Shown here in pieces: positions 43,812 through 53,040 of a DNA stretch of 61,289 nucleotides. The stretch is taken from assembly GCA_002410325.1 (NCBI GenBank), contig DHRK01000007.1:1-61289 (forward strand), read 5' to 3'. A program made the translations under genes and the position numbers. Numbering within the stretch: the stretch's first letter is position 1; each line of letters opens with the position of its first letter. The DNA comes from Syntrophomonas sp. UBA5314 (GTDB lineage Bacteria; Bacillota; Syntrophomonadia; Syntrophomonadales; Syntrophomonadaceae). The notes beneath the pieces were generated by a model that was not told where the DNA came from, did no database searches, and saw nothing but the letters and a program-made list of their open reading frames with translations.

Positions 43812-44372
43812 TCAATACTCTATTCCCCGACGCGACCCTATGCCGGCATCAAAGGGGTGTTTGATCTTCTTTATTTCACTGACCAGGTGGGCTTTTTCCA
43901 TCAATTCGACCGGCGCGTTGCGGCCGGTCAGGACCAATTCCATCCCTTCCGGAAGATCCCGGGTAAAGGCCAGGACTTCCTGTAGGGAGACGAGATTATA
44001 CTTGATAGCGTTGCATATTTCATCCAGAATAAGCAGTTGATAATCCTGCTTGAGAGTCTCCCGGGCCAACTGCCAGGCCAGACTGATTTTACGGCGGTCC
44101 AGATCAGTAATTTCCTTCTTGCCGATCCAGCACTCATTGCATTTCTGGCATTCCATGAACCCGTTTTTAATCACCGCCGCATGCGGGCAGGTCCGCCCGA
44201 ACTGGTAGATTTCCACTCCCAATTTGGCAAGCGATAGGAGTTCCCCGCTGTAGGTGCCGCCTTTCATAAACTGAATGATTCTAACTTTGAACCCATGTCC
44301 GGCCGAGCGCATAGCCAGGCCCAGGGCGGCGGTGGTCTTGCCTTTCCCGTCTCCGGTATAGATCTGGATCAT
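43812..44372 (-). CDS. cobO: Cob(I)yrinic acid a,c-diamide adenosyltransferase (BtuR/CobO type)
   Basis: 186 residues with the P-loop IYTGDGKGKTTAALGLAMR and the Walker B-like LLILDEICNAIKY. It transfers adenosine from ATP to cobalt. A Cys-rich insert CQKCNECWIGKKE follows CPHAAVIK around residues 62-85, a feature found in some clostridial members. It is placed between cbiB (19 nt) and cobS. High confidence in function. Confidence 0.92.
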   Translation of the reverse strand: MIQIYTGDGKGKTTAALGLAMRSAGHGFKVRIIQFMKGGTYSGELLSLAKLGVEIYQFGRTCPHAAVIKNGFMECQKCNECWIGKKEITDLDRRKISLAWQLARETLKQDYQLLILDEICNAIKYNLVSLQEVLAFTRDLPEGMELVLTGRNAPVELMEKAHLVSEIKKIKHPFDAGIGSRRGIEY

Positions 44373-44391
44373 TTTTCAGCGCACCTCGATT

Positions 44392-45336
44392 CTAAATTAC
44401 TCTATGTATCAAAACGCCCAGGGCCGTTCCCAGCAACGATACCGCGATCATTAAAAACAGGCTGTGCCCGATATGCTTCTGCTCTAAGGGTCTTACGGGC
44501 AGGCCGATAAAAGGACGTTCCGAGCGCACTCCGGCGTAGTAATTGCAGCCTCCCAGCTGAACCTGCAAAGCGCCGGCCGTGGCTGCTTCCGGGATGCCGC
44601 TGTTGGGGCTGGGGTGCCGGGACGAATCCCGCCAGACCGTCTGCCATACCCCTTTTACGCCTCCCGGTGTAAAAGGAGCCAGCAGCAGGAACAGGACCGC
44701 ACTCAAGCGGGCCGGGATAAAGTTGGCCGCATCGTCCAGGCGGGCTCCGGCCCACCCCAAATGCAAATACCTTTCGCTTTTATAGCCAATCATGGAATCC
44801 AGGGTATTTACCGCTTTATAAGCCATGGCCAGGGCCGGTCCCCCGATAAACCCGTAAAACAGAGGGGCGATAATCCCGTCCACGGTGTTTTCAGCGACCG
44901 TTTCCACGGTTCCCCGGACGATTTCCCTTTCTTCCAAATGGGCGGTGTCGCGCCCCACTATCATGCTGAGGGCCTGACGGGCTTCTTCTAAATTGCCCTG
45001 TTTTAAGGGTTGGGCCACCGACCGGGCATGCTTATAGAGGCTGTTGATGGCCAGGGTTTGACTCATGACAAAAATGCTCAAGGCCCAGCCCAGGTAGTTG
45101 TTCAAGTAAAAGGCGCCTTTCAATAAAACCCAGAAAAAAGCATAGGTTCCCAAGACGATTATCAGGGCCAGGACCAGTCCGCCCAGCCGCAAGCCTGCCG
45201 GACGGCCGGTCAGGCGGCGAACCGCTTTCTCACCGGTTTGGATGAGCCGGCCGATTCCCACCACCGGGTGGGGTAGCCGGCGGGGATCTCCTATGATGAT
45301 ATCCAGGGCTACTCCAGCCAGAACTATCCATTCCAT
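44392..45336 (-). CDS. cbiB: Adenosylcobinamide-phosphate synthase
   Basis: A 314-residue membrane protein with DIIIGDPRRLPHPVVGIGR at the N-terminus, IVGRDTAHLEEREIVRGTVETVAENTVDG mid-sequence (about 125-155) and GYKSERYLHLGWAGARLDDAANFIPARL. These are CbiB hallmarks. It attaches aminopropanol phosphate to adenosylcobyric acid. It follows cbiP by 11 nt. Confidence 0.93.
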   Translation of the reverse strand: MEWIVLAGVALDIIIGDPRRLPHPVVGIGRLIQTGEKAVRRLTGRPAGLRLGGLVLALIIVLGTYAFFWVLLKGAFYLNNYLGWALSIFVMSQTLAINSLYKHARSVAQPLKQGNLEEARQALSMIVGRDTAHLEEREIVRGTVETVAENTVDGIIAPLFYGFIGGPALAMAYKAVNTLDSMIGYKSERYLHLGWAGARLDDAANFIPARLSAVLFLLLAPFTPGGVKGVWQTVWRDSSRHPSPNSGIPEAATAGALQVQLGGCNYYAGVRSERPFIGLPVRPLEQKHIGHSLFLMIAVSLLGTALGVLIHRVI

Positions 45337-45347
45337 ATCTTGCTCCC

Positions 45348-46874
45348 CTACAGCCCCATGATCCGATACAAACCGTTCATGGCCAGAGCCCCGCGTACGG
45401 TTTGAGCCAGGAGGTCGTATTTATGCTCCCGTTTATACAGGGGCAGGTCCTCCACCCTCAATTCCGGCAGGCCTTTGTCATGGCGCAGGGTGTTCGTCAA
45501 AGCCAGCATGAGATTTGCATTATCGAATATTCCATGCAGGTAGGTGCCAAAAACCCGGCCGCCGGGCGCGATGGCTCCATCCCCGATTTTTACCGGCTGG
45601 CCGGAACGGGATTGGATTTCGAGCAGGGAAGCTTCTTGCCTTACCCGGGACTGCCCCATATGGATTTCGTAGCCCGAAATTCTCTGCCCGTGAAGGATGC
45701 TCCAAAACCCTTCTTGAGCCAGAATTTCACCTTCCACCTGGTGGTTGCTTTTTTCCGCTTCAAAGACAGTGCTGACCGGAAGGAGCCCCAGGCCTTCCAA
45801 CGAGCCTATGCCCGCCTCGGTTCCCAGCGGATCGAGCAGTTCTTCACCCAGCATCTGATATCCGCCGCATAGGCCGGCAATCATGGCTCCTTTTCTTACG
45901 AGGTCTGCTATTTCACGGCTATAGCCCTCTTCTTTAAGGTATATAAGGTCTAATATAGAGTTTTTGGTTCCGGGTATGATGACTAAATCCGCCTTCTCTA
46001 TGGCTTCGCCCTTTTTAACATAACGCACCCGGGTATCGGGGAGTCCGATGAAGGCGTTTATATCAGTAAAATTGGAAATACGGGGCAACTGCAATACCGC
46101 TATCTGAATAGGGGCGTCGACGTTGCCCCAGCCTTTCTGTTCAGCCAGAGACACGGAATCTTCTTCGTCAATTCCATGGTCGTGCAGGTAAGGAACCACG
46201 CCCAGAACCGGTATCCCGGTTTTTTCCACCAGGAAATCGAGGCCCGGCTGTAGCAGTTCGATATCGCCGCGAAATTTATTGATGATGAATCCCTTGACCC
46301 GTTCCCGCTCTTCGGGGTCCAGCAATTCGAGGGTGCCTATCAGAGAGGCGAAAACTCCGCCCCGGTCTATGTCCGCTACCAAAAGAACGGGCGAATCGGC
46401 CAGCTCAGCGGTTTTCATGTTTACAATATCGCGGTCTTTCAGGTTTACTTCGGCGGGACTGCCTGCGCCTTCAATAACCAGCACCTCATAATGGTTTTTG
46501 AGCTTTTCTATGCAGTCCTTTACCACGGCTACGGCGCCGGGAAGAAAATCACGGCGGTAATTGCGGGCCGACATATCCGCGTAGGGGCTTCCCAGCACCA
46601 CCACTTGCGCCTGCATATCCTGCTTGGGTTTAAGCAGAATGGGATTCATCAAGACACTGGCGGCCACCCCGGCCGCTTCCGCCTGCACCCCCTGGGCTCT
46701 GCCTATCTCTCCCCCGTCCGGCGTCACCGTAGAATTTAAGGCCATATTTTGCGCTTTGAACGGGGCGGTGCGATAGCCGTCTTGAAAAAATATCCGGCAA
46801 AGAGCCGCGCATAGCAGGCTTTTGCCTACATGCGATGAAGTCCCCTGCAGCATGATGCAACGCGCCGTCCTCAT
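45348..46874 (-). CDS. cbiP: Cobyric acid synthase
   Basis: 508 residues from ATG 46874, which overlaps the cobU stop (ATGA); a longer frame to 46898 adds eight residues. The N-terminal DRADEL-type ATPase has MLQGTSSHVGKSLL and KAQNMALNS; the C-terminal triad-type glutamine amidotransferase has IAGLCGGYQMLGEEL (nucleophile Cys) and a later His in FGTYLHGIFDN. It amidates four side chains (b, d, e, g) of adenosylcobyrinic acid a,c-diamide. Confidence 0.94.
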   Translation of the reverse strand: MRTARCIMLQGTSSHVGKSLLCAALCRIFFQDGYRTAPFKAQNMALNSTVTPDGGEIGRAQGVQAEAAGVAASVLMNPILLKPKQDMQAQVVVLGSPYADMSARNYRRDFLPGAVAVVKDCIEKLKNHYEVLVIEGAGSPAEVNLKDRDIVNMKTAELADSPVLLVADIDRGGVFASLIGTLELLDPEERERVKGFIINKFRGDIELLQPGLDFLVEKTGIPVLGVVPYLHDHGIDEEDSVSLAEQKGWGNVDAPIQIAVLQLPRISNFTDINAFIGLPDTRVRYVKKGEAIEKADLVIIPGTKNSILDLIYLKEEGYSREIADLVRKGAMIAGLCGGYQMLGEELLDPLGTEAGIGSLEGLGLLPVSTVFEAEKSNHQVEGEILAQEGFWSILHGQRISGYEIHMGQSRVRQEASLLEIQSRSGQPVKIGDGAIAPGGRVFGTYLHGIFDNANLMLALTNTLRHDKGLPELRVEDLPLYKREHKYDLLAQTVRGALAMNGLYRIMGL

Positions 46875-47443
46875 CCGTTTATCCCGCCTTTCATACATAT
46901 AGGCATTCCTGATGCAATAAAAATAACTTCCCGGGCATGCCGGGCCAGGAGCTGGTTGGCCCGGCCGTTTAGATTGACAAAAATCCGGCCCAGCTCATAT
47001 TCAGGCTGCAGATCCCATCCCACTTCATCGGCTACCATGATGACAAGGCCGTCGACGGATCGCCAGGCAGCAATGAAATCATGCACTTGGTCCAGGCATC
47101 GCTTTTCCTTTTCGGCATCCCCTACCCTCTGGTCGCCCGGGTTCTCGATCAGCAGGTTGCTCATCCAGGTGCTCACTCCGTCCACCAGGCATATGACGCC
47201 TTTGGGGCCAAGGCCGCGCAGCGCTCCGGCCAGGTTCAGCGGTTCTTCAATCGTTTCCCAGGCAGCCGGCCTTCTATGGCGATGACGCTCGACTCTTTCG
47301 GCGAACTCCTCATCGATTACCCGGGCGGTAGCCAGGTAATATACCGGGAAGCCCAGTTCTCTTCCCATAGCTTCGGCCAGTTCTTCCGCATACTGGCTTT
47401 TACCGCTGCTGCTGCCGCCTATGATCATCATCCCTTCGGCCAT
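46871..47443 (-). CDS. cobU: Adenosylcobinamide kinase/guanylyltransferase, second copy
   Basis: About 190 residues from ATG 47443 (MAEGMMIIGGSSSGKS), 4 nt after the cbiC stop with GAAGGGA upstream; longer starts to 47476 would overlap cbiC. P-loop GGSSSGKSQYAEE, guanylylation segment VERHRHRRPAAW and RANQLLARHAREVIFIASG are intact. Same reaction as the gene at 34345 but divergent in sequence. Here it belongs to the de novo biosynthesis operon. Confidence 0.92.
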   Translation of the reverse strand: MAEGMMIIGGSSSGKSQYAEELAEAMGRELGFPVYYLATARVIDEEFAERVERHRHRRPAAWETIEEPLNLAGALRGLGPKGVICLVDGVSTWMSNLLIENPGDQRVGDAEKEKRCLDQVHDFIAAWRSVDGLVIMVADEVGWDLQPEYELGRIFVNLNGRANQLLARHAREVIFIASGMPICMKGGING

Positions 47444-47447
47444 GCTG

Positions 47448-48074
47448 CTAATTCCCTTCATAATAGAGCAGGGCATTGATAATGCTGGCCGCTATGGGAC
47501 TGCCCCCCCGGGTGCCGAGCAGGCTTATATAAGGCACCGGGCTCTTTTCAACCAGCATCGCTTTGGATTCCGCCGCCCCCACAAATCCGACCGGAGTGCC
47601 GACAATAAGAGCCGGGCGGGCTATGCCCTGCTCAATCAAATTCAGGACTTCAAAAAGAGCGGTGGGCGCGTTTCCGATGGCTACTACACAAGCGTCCAGC
47701 TCCCGGCCAAACAGGCGCATGGCGGCCGCCGCCCTGGTAATGCCGTGTTTCCTGGCTTCTTCCACCACCCGGGGATGCTTGATCGCACAGAACACCTCTC
47801 CCCCGTTTTTCTCCAGCCGGCCTTGATTCACCCCGCTCTTGAGCATATTGACATCAGTATAGAGGTTTCGCCCGGCCCGCAGGGCTTGGAGGCCGCTGGC
47901 CGCTCCATCGGGATGAAAGCGCAGGGCTGCAACAAGCTCGGGATCACCGGTAGTGTGGATCACCCGTTTTACAATGGCCTTCTCCAGAGGTGACCAGGAA
48001 TAACCGGAAAGAAAGGTTTCTATGATCTCCATGCTCTTTTTTTCTATTGCCTGCGGTTCCCATATAATGTCCAT
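47448..48074 (-). CDS. cbiC: Cobalt-precorrin-8 methylmutase
   Basis: 208 residues from ATG 48074, which overlaps the preceding stop (TGATG). The motif RVIHTTGDPELVAALRFHPDG carries the catalytic His; AIGNAPTALFEVLN and GTPVGFVGAAESK are typical of CbiC/CobH. It moves a methyl group from C11 to C12, giving cobyrinate. Short overlap and spacing to both neighbours show coupled translation. Confidence 0.94.
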   Translation of the reverse strand: MDIIWEPQAIEKKSMEIIETFLSGYSWSPLEKAIVKRVIHTTGDPELVAALRFHPDGAASGLQALRAGRNLYTDVNMLKSGVNQGRLEKNGGEVFCAIKHPRVVEEARKHGITRAAAAMRLFGRELDACVVAIGNAPTALFEVLNLIEQGIARPALIVGTPVGFVGAAESKAMLVEKSPVPYISLLGTRGGSPIAASIINALLYYEGN

Positions 48075-49228
48075 CAGTCCACCTTCTTCAAGGGAATGCA
48101 TTCCCGGATCCGGTCCAGGACGATATCCACCATGCCCGGGTGGCCGTTGAGGTGTTTGGCGATCAAAAACGCCAGGGAAGGATGTTTTTGCTGCTCCGCT
48201 TTTATTAATTCGGGGATGTCAACGCTGATGTGATTCCCGGTAATCAGGAAATAAGGCATGATGACCACTTTTTGCACATCCCGCTCCAACAACTGTTCAA
48301 TGGCCTGACCCAAATCGGCCGGATCGAATTGCAGGAAAGCCGCCTGGTATAACTTGTCCCGGTCTTTGGCCTGGATCAAAGCCACCATGTTGCGGATTTC
48401 ATCATTGGCTTCTTTTCTCTTGCTTCCGTGAGCGATGATAACTACTCCTTCAGTCATGGGCAAACACCTCCCAAATTTTTTCTCTATATATTCCAAAAGC
48501 CCGGCGGCTGAGTGGAATACGACCGGATACTGCATGGCCGGGCGGGCCCAGACGGCTATCGGGACGCCCAGTTTCCGGGCCGCGGTTATTTTGGCTTCAA
48601 TGCCTCCTGCCGGCCCGCTCTCCTTGCTGACTATCAAATCGGCCTGGTGGCTCTTAAACAGGGCCAGGTTCTCTTCTTCACTGAAGGGCCCCCGCAGGGC
48701 GACAATCTGCTCCTCTTTAAAGCCCAGCCGGGCCAAACCCTGCAAAACAGAGTCCAGGGGCAGCACCCTGGCTACCAGGCGGGCTTGCTTGCCCTCCACC
48801 AGGGGCAGCAATTGGGGAAGGTGCTTGCTGCCCAGGGTTGAAAAAACCGTCATTCCCGGTTTTATATGGGCATCGAGTTCTTCAAGCTGCTCTATCTTGA
48901 TTACGCCCTGCTCCGGGATAAGGCCGGCTTCCCGCTCCAGTCGCAGGTAGGGAATCCCGGTTTGCCGGGCGGCTTCCATAGCCTGCCGGCTTATCGTCCG
49001 GGCAAAGGGATGGGTGGCATCCACCAGGCACCAGGCCTGGTTTTCCTCTATAAAGCCGGGCAGGGCATGATCATCAAAGCTTCCCTGCCACACCTGGCGT
49101 ATTCCTTCCAGGCGAAGCAATTCGGCGCCCAGCGGGCTGGTGGCCGTGGCCAACACCGGCCAGCCCCGGTTTTGCAGCAGGGCGGCAGCCTCCCGCCCCT
49201 CACTGGTGCCGGCCAGAACGATAATCAT
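48074..49228 (-). CDS. cbiJ-cbiX: Fusion: cobalt-precorrin-6A reductase (CbiJ) + small cobaltochelatase (CbiX)
   Basis: 384 residues in one frame. Residues 1-255 are CbiJ/CobK: IIVLAGTSEGREAA, VDATHPFARTISRQAM and SKESGPAGGIEAKI. Residues 258-384 are a short CbiX: VVIIAHGSKRKEANDE with His267 and YFLITGNHISVDIPEL with His333, the two metal-binding histidines. The CbiX part has archaeal CbiX-S length (about 127 aa). It would insert cobalt in sirohydrochlorin and later reduce precorrin-6A, two separate steps. An internal ATG at the junction (Met258) could also yield free CbiX. It overlaps cbiH by 4 nt. Confidence 0.9.
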   Translation of the reverse strand: MIIVLAGTSEGREAAALLQNRGWPVLATATSPLGAELLRLEGIRQVWQGSFDDHALPGFIEENQAWCLVDATHPFARTISRQAMEAARQTGIPYLRLEREAGLIPEQGVIKIEQLEELDAHIKPGMTVFSTLGSKHLPQLLPLVEGKQARLVARVLPLDSVLQGLARLGFKEEQIVALRGPFSEEENLALFKSHQADLIVSKESGPAGGIEAKITAARKLGVPIAVWARPAMQYPVVFHSAAGLLEYIEKKFGRCLPMTEGVVIIAHGSKRKEANDEIRNMVALIQAKDRDKLYQAAFLQFDPADLGQAIEQLLERDVQKVVIMPYFLITGNHISVDIPELIKAEQQKHPSLAFLIAKHLNGHPGMVDIVLDRIRECIPLKKVD

Positions 49229-49935
49229 AAGACATAACCCCGCGGGGTTATCATATGGCCGTGCCTAATCTTAGTTTGGGAATTACCGACAATCACGGTG
49301 CTCTGCATATTTATCTCTTCATCCAGCATGGCGGCCAGAGTGGTAATACGCTTTTTTTCTTCCGGGCGACCGGCATTTTGCACGATGCCCACCGGGGTGT
49401 CCTGACTTCGGTATTTGAGCAATATATCACGGGCAGCCGCAATTTGCTTCCTGCGCCCCTGGCTTTGGGGATTGTAGATAACGACTACGAAATCGCTGTC
49501 CGCCGCCGCTTCCAAACGTTTGGCTATCGTCTCCCAGGGGGTGAGCAGGTCGCTCAAACTGATGACCGCAAAATCATGCATAAGCGGCGCGCCTAGAACC
49601 GCCGCCGCGGAAGTTGCCGCGGTAACCCCTGGTATGACTTCAACCGCCACCCGGTCTCCGGCCAATTCCAGGATAATTCCGGCCATGCCGTAGACTCCCG
49701 GGTCGCCGCTGCTGACCACTGCCACAGCCTGGCCGGCGGCTGCTTTCATGAGGGCGATGCGGGCGCGGTCGACCTCTTTGCGCATGCCGGAGCTGATGAT
49801 TTCTTTGCCCTTGATCAATTCTCTGATAAAGGCCAGGTAGGTCTTGTATCCGACTACCACCTGGGCCTCTTCAATAGCCCGGACCGCCCGGGGGGTCAAC
49901 TGCCTGGCTTCACCCGGTCCCAGTCCCACCACCAT
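49225..49935 (-). CDS. cbiH: Cobalt-precorrin-3B C17-methyltransferase
   Basis: About 236 residues from ATG 49935 (MVVGLGPGEARQLTPRA), matching the usual family length. An earlier ATG at 50034 has AGGAG 10 nt upstream, but adds 33 unusual residues and overlaps cbiG by 139 nt. Tetrapyrrole-methylase motifs: VVGLGPG, VSSGDPGVYGMAG, EVIPGVTAATSAAAVLGAPL, and VIVGNSQT. It methylates C17 with ring contraction using SAM. The start remains uncertain. Confidence 0.9.
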   Translation of the reverse strand: MVVGLGPGEARQLTPRAVRAIEEAQVVVGYKTYLAFIRELIKGKEIISSGMRKEVDRARIALMKAAAGQAVAVVSSGDPGVYGMAGIILELAGDRVAVEVIPGVTAATSAAAVLGAPLMHDFAVISLSDLLTPWETIAKRLEAAADSDFVVVIYNPQSQGRRKQIAAARDILLKYRSQDTPVGIVQNAGRPEEKKRITTLAAMLDEEINMQSTVIVGNSQTKIRHGHMITPRGYVL

Positions 49936-51002
49936 GATCTTTCCATGGCCACACTGATGGTCACCGGACCTAGTTTCTGTTTGGGTATGAGGGTTATCCC
50001 TGTTTGGCTGGCCAGAATGGCTGCTGGTTCGCATACACCGTCAACTCCTACCTTTTGCTTCACCCAGTCGGACCCGGGATAGGTTCCGTCCAGGCTTCCT
50101 ATTTCATCCTTGGTAAAGCTGGCCAGTTCAAGCTTCATCTCCGCGGCCAGCTCTTTTAAGGCCGGTTCGTCCTTCTTCAGATCTATGGTGGCCAGCCCGG
50201 CGGCACAGTCCAGGTCCAGCCGGAAAACTTCTTCAACCCGGGCCAGGGCTTTTTTAACCTGCTCCAATGAAACCCCTTTGCGGCAGCCTATCCCCAGATA
50301 GAGATTGCGGGGACGCAGGTAGATTAGCTCACGCCGTTGGGCATCCGCCGGTTTACGATAGTCAATGATCAAAGCGGGTTCCTGGTAATCTTCCCCATTC
50401 CCCGGCCAGTCCCGCCAGGCAAAGGCCTCGGCTATATCCTCCCGCACCGGCCAGGGGCTGTACAGGAAAATGCGTTGCCTTTCGGCCAGGAGACGGTTGA
50501 ACAGCTTTAGTCTATGCCAGGGATCGATAATGCCGTTCATATCCCGGGCCAGCATATCTATGGCCGGCTGACCCTGAACATCGGTGGCGGTGGTCAGCAC
50601 AGCTTGTCCACCTAAAACTGTGGCCACCTTTTGGGCCAGCCGGTTGGCCCCTCCCCAGTGGCCGGATAAAAGGCTGACGGCGTAGCGCCCTTTTTCATCC
50701 AGAACCACCACCGCCGGGTCCTGCTGCTTGGACTTGATAAGCGGGGCCAGGCTGCGCACCACGATGCCGGCCGCCATGATGCATATTATCCGGGAATAAC
50801 TGGCAAAAGCCCGGCTAAACGCTTCATCCCATCTTTCAAAATACTCCACCGTTTCCACCGGAGCGGCCATGCGCTTCAGGCGTCCGGGCAGGAAGACCTG
50901 TCCTTCTCCCAGCGCTTCAACCAGGCGCAAACCCAACCCGGCGCCGCCTTCCGTCAGGCTGAAGACGGCCAGCCCCTGGTCCTCTTTAAGCGCGGAAGCC
51001 AT
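49896..51002 (-). CDS. cbiG: Cobalt-precorrin-5A hydrolase
   Basis: About 368 residues from ATG 51002 (AAGGG upstream; ATG 51020 is an alternative). The N-terminal part and the central LSGHWGGANRLAQKVATVLGGQAVLTTATD segment are typical of CbiG, and the C-terminal domain begins LGIGCRKGVSLEQV. It opens the delta-lactone and releases acetaldehyde. The C-terminus extends about 13 residues past the normal end (SWWWDWDRVKPGS), produced by reading through the start of cbiH in another frame. Confidence 0.91.
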   Translation of the reverse strand: MASALKEDQGLAVFSLTEGGAGLGLRLVEALGEGQVFLPGRLKRMAAPVETVEYFERWDEAFSRAFASYSRIICIMAAGIVVRSLAPLIKSKQQDPAVVVLDEKGRYAVSLLSGHWGGANRLAQKVATVLGGQAVLTTATDVQGQPAIDMLARDMNGIIDPWHRLKLFNRLLAERQRIFLYSPWPVREDIAEAFAWRDWPGNGEDYQEPALIIDYRKPADAQRRELIYLRPRNLYLGIGCRKGVSLEQVKKALARVEEVFRLDLDCAAGLATIDLKKDEPALKELAAEMKLELASFTKDEIGSLDGTYPGSDWVKQKVGVDGVCEPAAILASQTGITLIPKQKLGPVTISVAMERSWWWDWDRVKPGS

Positions 51003-51726
51003 GGGAAAATCCCTTGTCATACAGCTTTGATCGGCCGGTCTGGCGCAGGAAATCCCCCACCAGGATCAGGGCGGTTTTTCTTATGCCAGCCGCCCGGGTC
51101 AAATCGGCAATGTCGGACAGGGTGCCGACAAATTTTCTTTCATCGGGCCAGGAGGCTTTTTCCACAACTACGGCCGGGGTTTCAGGAGGATACCCGTTTA
51201 GAAGTTCCCCCACCACCTGGTCGATCATGCCCACCGATAAAAAAATGGCCATAGAACTGCCGTGGACGGCCAGGTTTTTCATCTCTTCACTGGACGGCAC
51301 CGCAGTGCGGCCTTCCATACGGGTTATGATCAGGGTTTGGGTTCCGTCGGGAACGGTGTATTCGCGTTTCAGACTGGCCGCCGCGGCTAAAAAGGAAGAA
51401 ACCCCCGGCACCACTCCGTAAGGAATGCCCAGTTCATCCAGCCTATCCATCTGCTCCCCGATGGCGCCATACAGGCTGGGATCCCCGGTATGCAAACGCA
51501 CTACCTTTTCTCCCTTTTGATAGGCGTCAACCATGTGCTCTACTATCTCGTTCAAATCCAATGACGCGCTGTTTACCTTCCGGGCCTCCGGCCTGGCGTA
51601 GCTCAACAAGGCCGGGTTTACCAGGGAACCGGCATAGATAACCAGATCGGCTTCTTGCAGAAGATGATAGCCTTTCAGGGTTATTAGTTCGGGATCTCCC
51701 GCCCCGGCGCCTACAAACCAGATCAC
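50986..51726 (-). CDS. cbiF: Cobalt-precorrin-4 C11-methyltransferase
   Basis: 246 residues: IWFVGAGAGDPELITLKG, DLVIYAGSLVNPALL, RLHTGDPSLYGAIGEQMD and YGVVPGVSSFLAAAA are diagnostic of CbiF/CobM. It uses SAM to methylate C11. It overlaps cbiL by 4 nt and cbiG by 17-35 nt. Confidence 0.94.
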   Translation of the reverse strand: MIWFVGAGAGDPELITLKGYHLLQEADLVIYAGSLVNPALLSYARPEARKVNSASLDLNEIVEHMVDAYQKGEKVVRLHTGDPSLYGAIGEQMDRLDELGIPYGVVPGVSSFLAAAASLKREYTVPDGTQTLIITRMEGRTAVPSSEEMKNLAVHGSSMAIFLSVGMIDQVVGELLNGYPPETPAVVVEKASWPDERKFVGTLSDIADLTRAAGIRKTALILVGDFLRQTGRSKLYDKGFSHGFRA

Positions 51727-52448
51727 TGTCCATCACCTCCGGGAATCTTTTTTAACATGACCGTAGTCAAATAATCCAGCTCCGGTTTATCAGCATTGCT
51801 CAGATCACGGCTGATATATTCATCGGGGAAGCCGCAGCGGCTGGCCAGAAATGTTTTAAAACGCTGCGGGCGGTCCGCTGCCGCCGAGGCGATCTTTTCC
51901 AACTGGAAGCCGGCTTTCATTAAAACGATGTTTTCAAATTCATCCATATAGGCGGCAAGCTCTTTTTCTTTATAAGGACCGGGAACGATAAGCAGCTTTT
52001 CCTCACCCTCGGCCAGGGCGGTTTGGACCCGGGAGGACACATAGTTGACGGCGCTTATGCCCGGAATGATCTCAAACTCAATTTGCGGAGCCTCTTTCTT
52101 TATCTCTTCCATCAGGTAAGTAAAGGTGCTGAACAGAGTAGGATCGCCCAGGGTAATAAAAGCGCCCGAACGCCCCTGCGCCAAAAAGCGGATGACCTCC
52201 CGGGCGGCAGAGCGCCAGTACTCCGTCAATTCCCGGCGCTCTTTGGTCATGGGCAGGATCAGTTCCACCAGCTCCCAGTCTCTCTGCACCGTCCCGGAGA
52301 CGATGGACAGGGCCAGGCTCCTCTTGCCTTTCCGGGAATGGGGGCAAAACAGCAGATCGACTTCTTCCAGCACCCGCTTGGCTTTCAAGGTGAGCAGTTC
52401 CGGATCCCCCGGTCCTACGCCCACTCCATAGAATCTGCCCCAGGCCAT
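51723..52448 (-). CDS. cbiL: Cobalt-factor II / precorrin-2 C20-methyltransferase
   Basis: 241 residues starting FYGVGVGPGDPELLTLKAKRVL, with FITLGDPTLFSTFTYLM and FEIIPGISAVNYVSSR. The VDLLFCPHSRKGKRSLAL insert is typical for CbiL/CobI. It catalyses the first SAM-dependent methylation after cobalt insertion. It is 1 nt from cbiT. Confidence 0.93.
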   Translation of the reverse strand: MAWGRFYGVGVGPGDPELLTLKAKRVLEEVDLLFCPHSRKGKRSLALSIVSGTVQRDWELVELILPMTKERRELTEYWRSAAREVIRFLAQGRSGAFITLGDPTLFSTFTYLMEEIKKEAPQIEFEIIPGISAVNYVSSRVQTALAEGEEKLLIVPGPYKEKELAAYMDEFENIVLMKAGFQLEKIASAAADRPQRFKTFLASRCGFPDEYISRDLSNADKPELDYLTTVMLKKIPGGDGQ

Positions 52449-52449
52449 A

Positions 52450-53040
52450 TTATAAATCCCCTTTCTGTCCGCTAATGATGGTCACCGGGTTGCGGGCTTC
52501 CCAGAGCAGGACACCGCCCTTTTTCCGGCTGAAGGCAATGTTGACCTGAAAGGCCTCCACCTGGTAGCCCAGCTGCTCCATGAGCTGGAAAGCCCTGGGG
52601 CCGTTAAACAGGGAGACCGAATTGACCACCATGCGCCCCCCGGGTAAAAGCCGGCGGTCGCCGGCCTGGATGATGCCGTCCAAATGGCCCCCGCTTCCCC
52701 CAATGAATATGCGATCCGCCGCCGGCAGAGGCTCCAGGGCTTGCGGAGCGACTCCCTCAATGAGCTGGAGTTCAACCCCGAACTTGGCCGCATTTTTCCG
52801 GATCAGCTCCAAGGCCCGGGCTTCCCTTTCAATGGCATAGACCCGGACATCCGGCATCGACCGGCCGGCTTCAATGCTTATGCTCCCGCTGCCCGCTCCG
52901 ATATCATAGAGAACCGCCCCGGGAAAAAGCTGCAGCCGGGCCAGGGACAGGATGCGGATTTCGTTTTTGGTCATCGGCACACCCGGTTCGCGGTGGAATT
53001 CTTCATCAGGGATGCCGGGAGTGCAGTATTCATGCTTCAT
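52450..53040 (-). CDS. cbiT: Cobalt-precorrin-6B C15-methyltransferase (decarboxylating)
   Basis: About 196 residues from ATG 53040. It has GVPMTKNEIRILSLARLQL, then the class I SAM site YDIGAGSGSISIEAGR and the FIGGSGGHLDGII segment. It methylates C15 and decarboxylates the acetate on C12, in concert with CbiE, which is encoded just upstream and overlaps it by 11 nt. Confidence 0.93.
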   Translation of the reverse strand: MKHEYCTPGIPDEEFHREPGVPMTKNEIRILSLARLQLFPGAVLYDIGAGSGSISIEAGRSMPDVRVYAIEREARALELIRKNAAKFGVELQLIEGVAPQALEPLPAADRIFIGGSGGHLDGIIQAGDRRLLPGGRMVVNSVSLFNGPRAFQLMEQLGYQVEAFQVNIAFSRKKGGVLLWEARNPVTIISGQKGDL

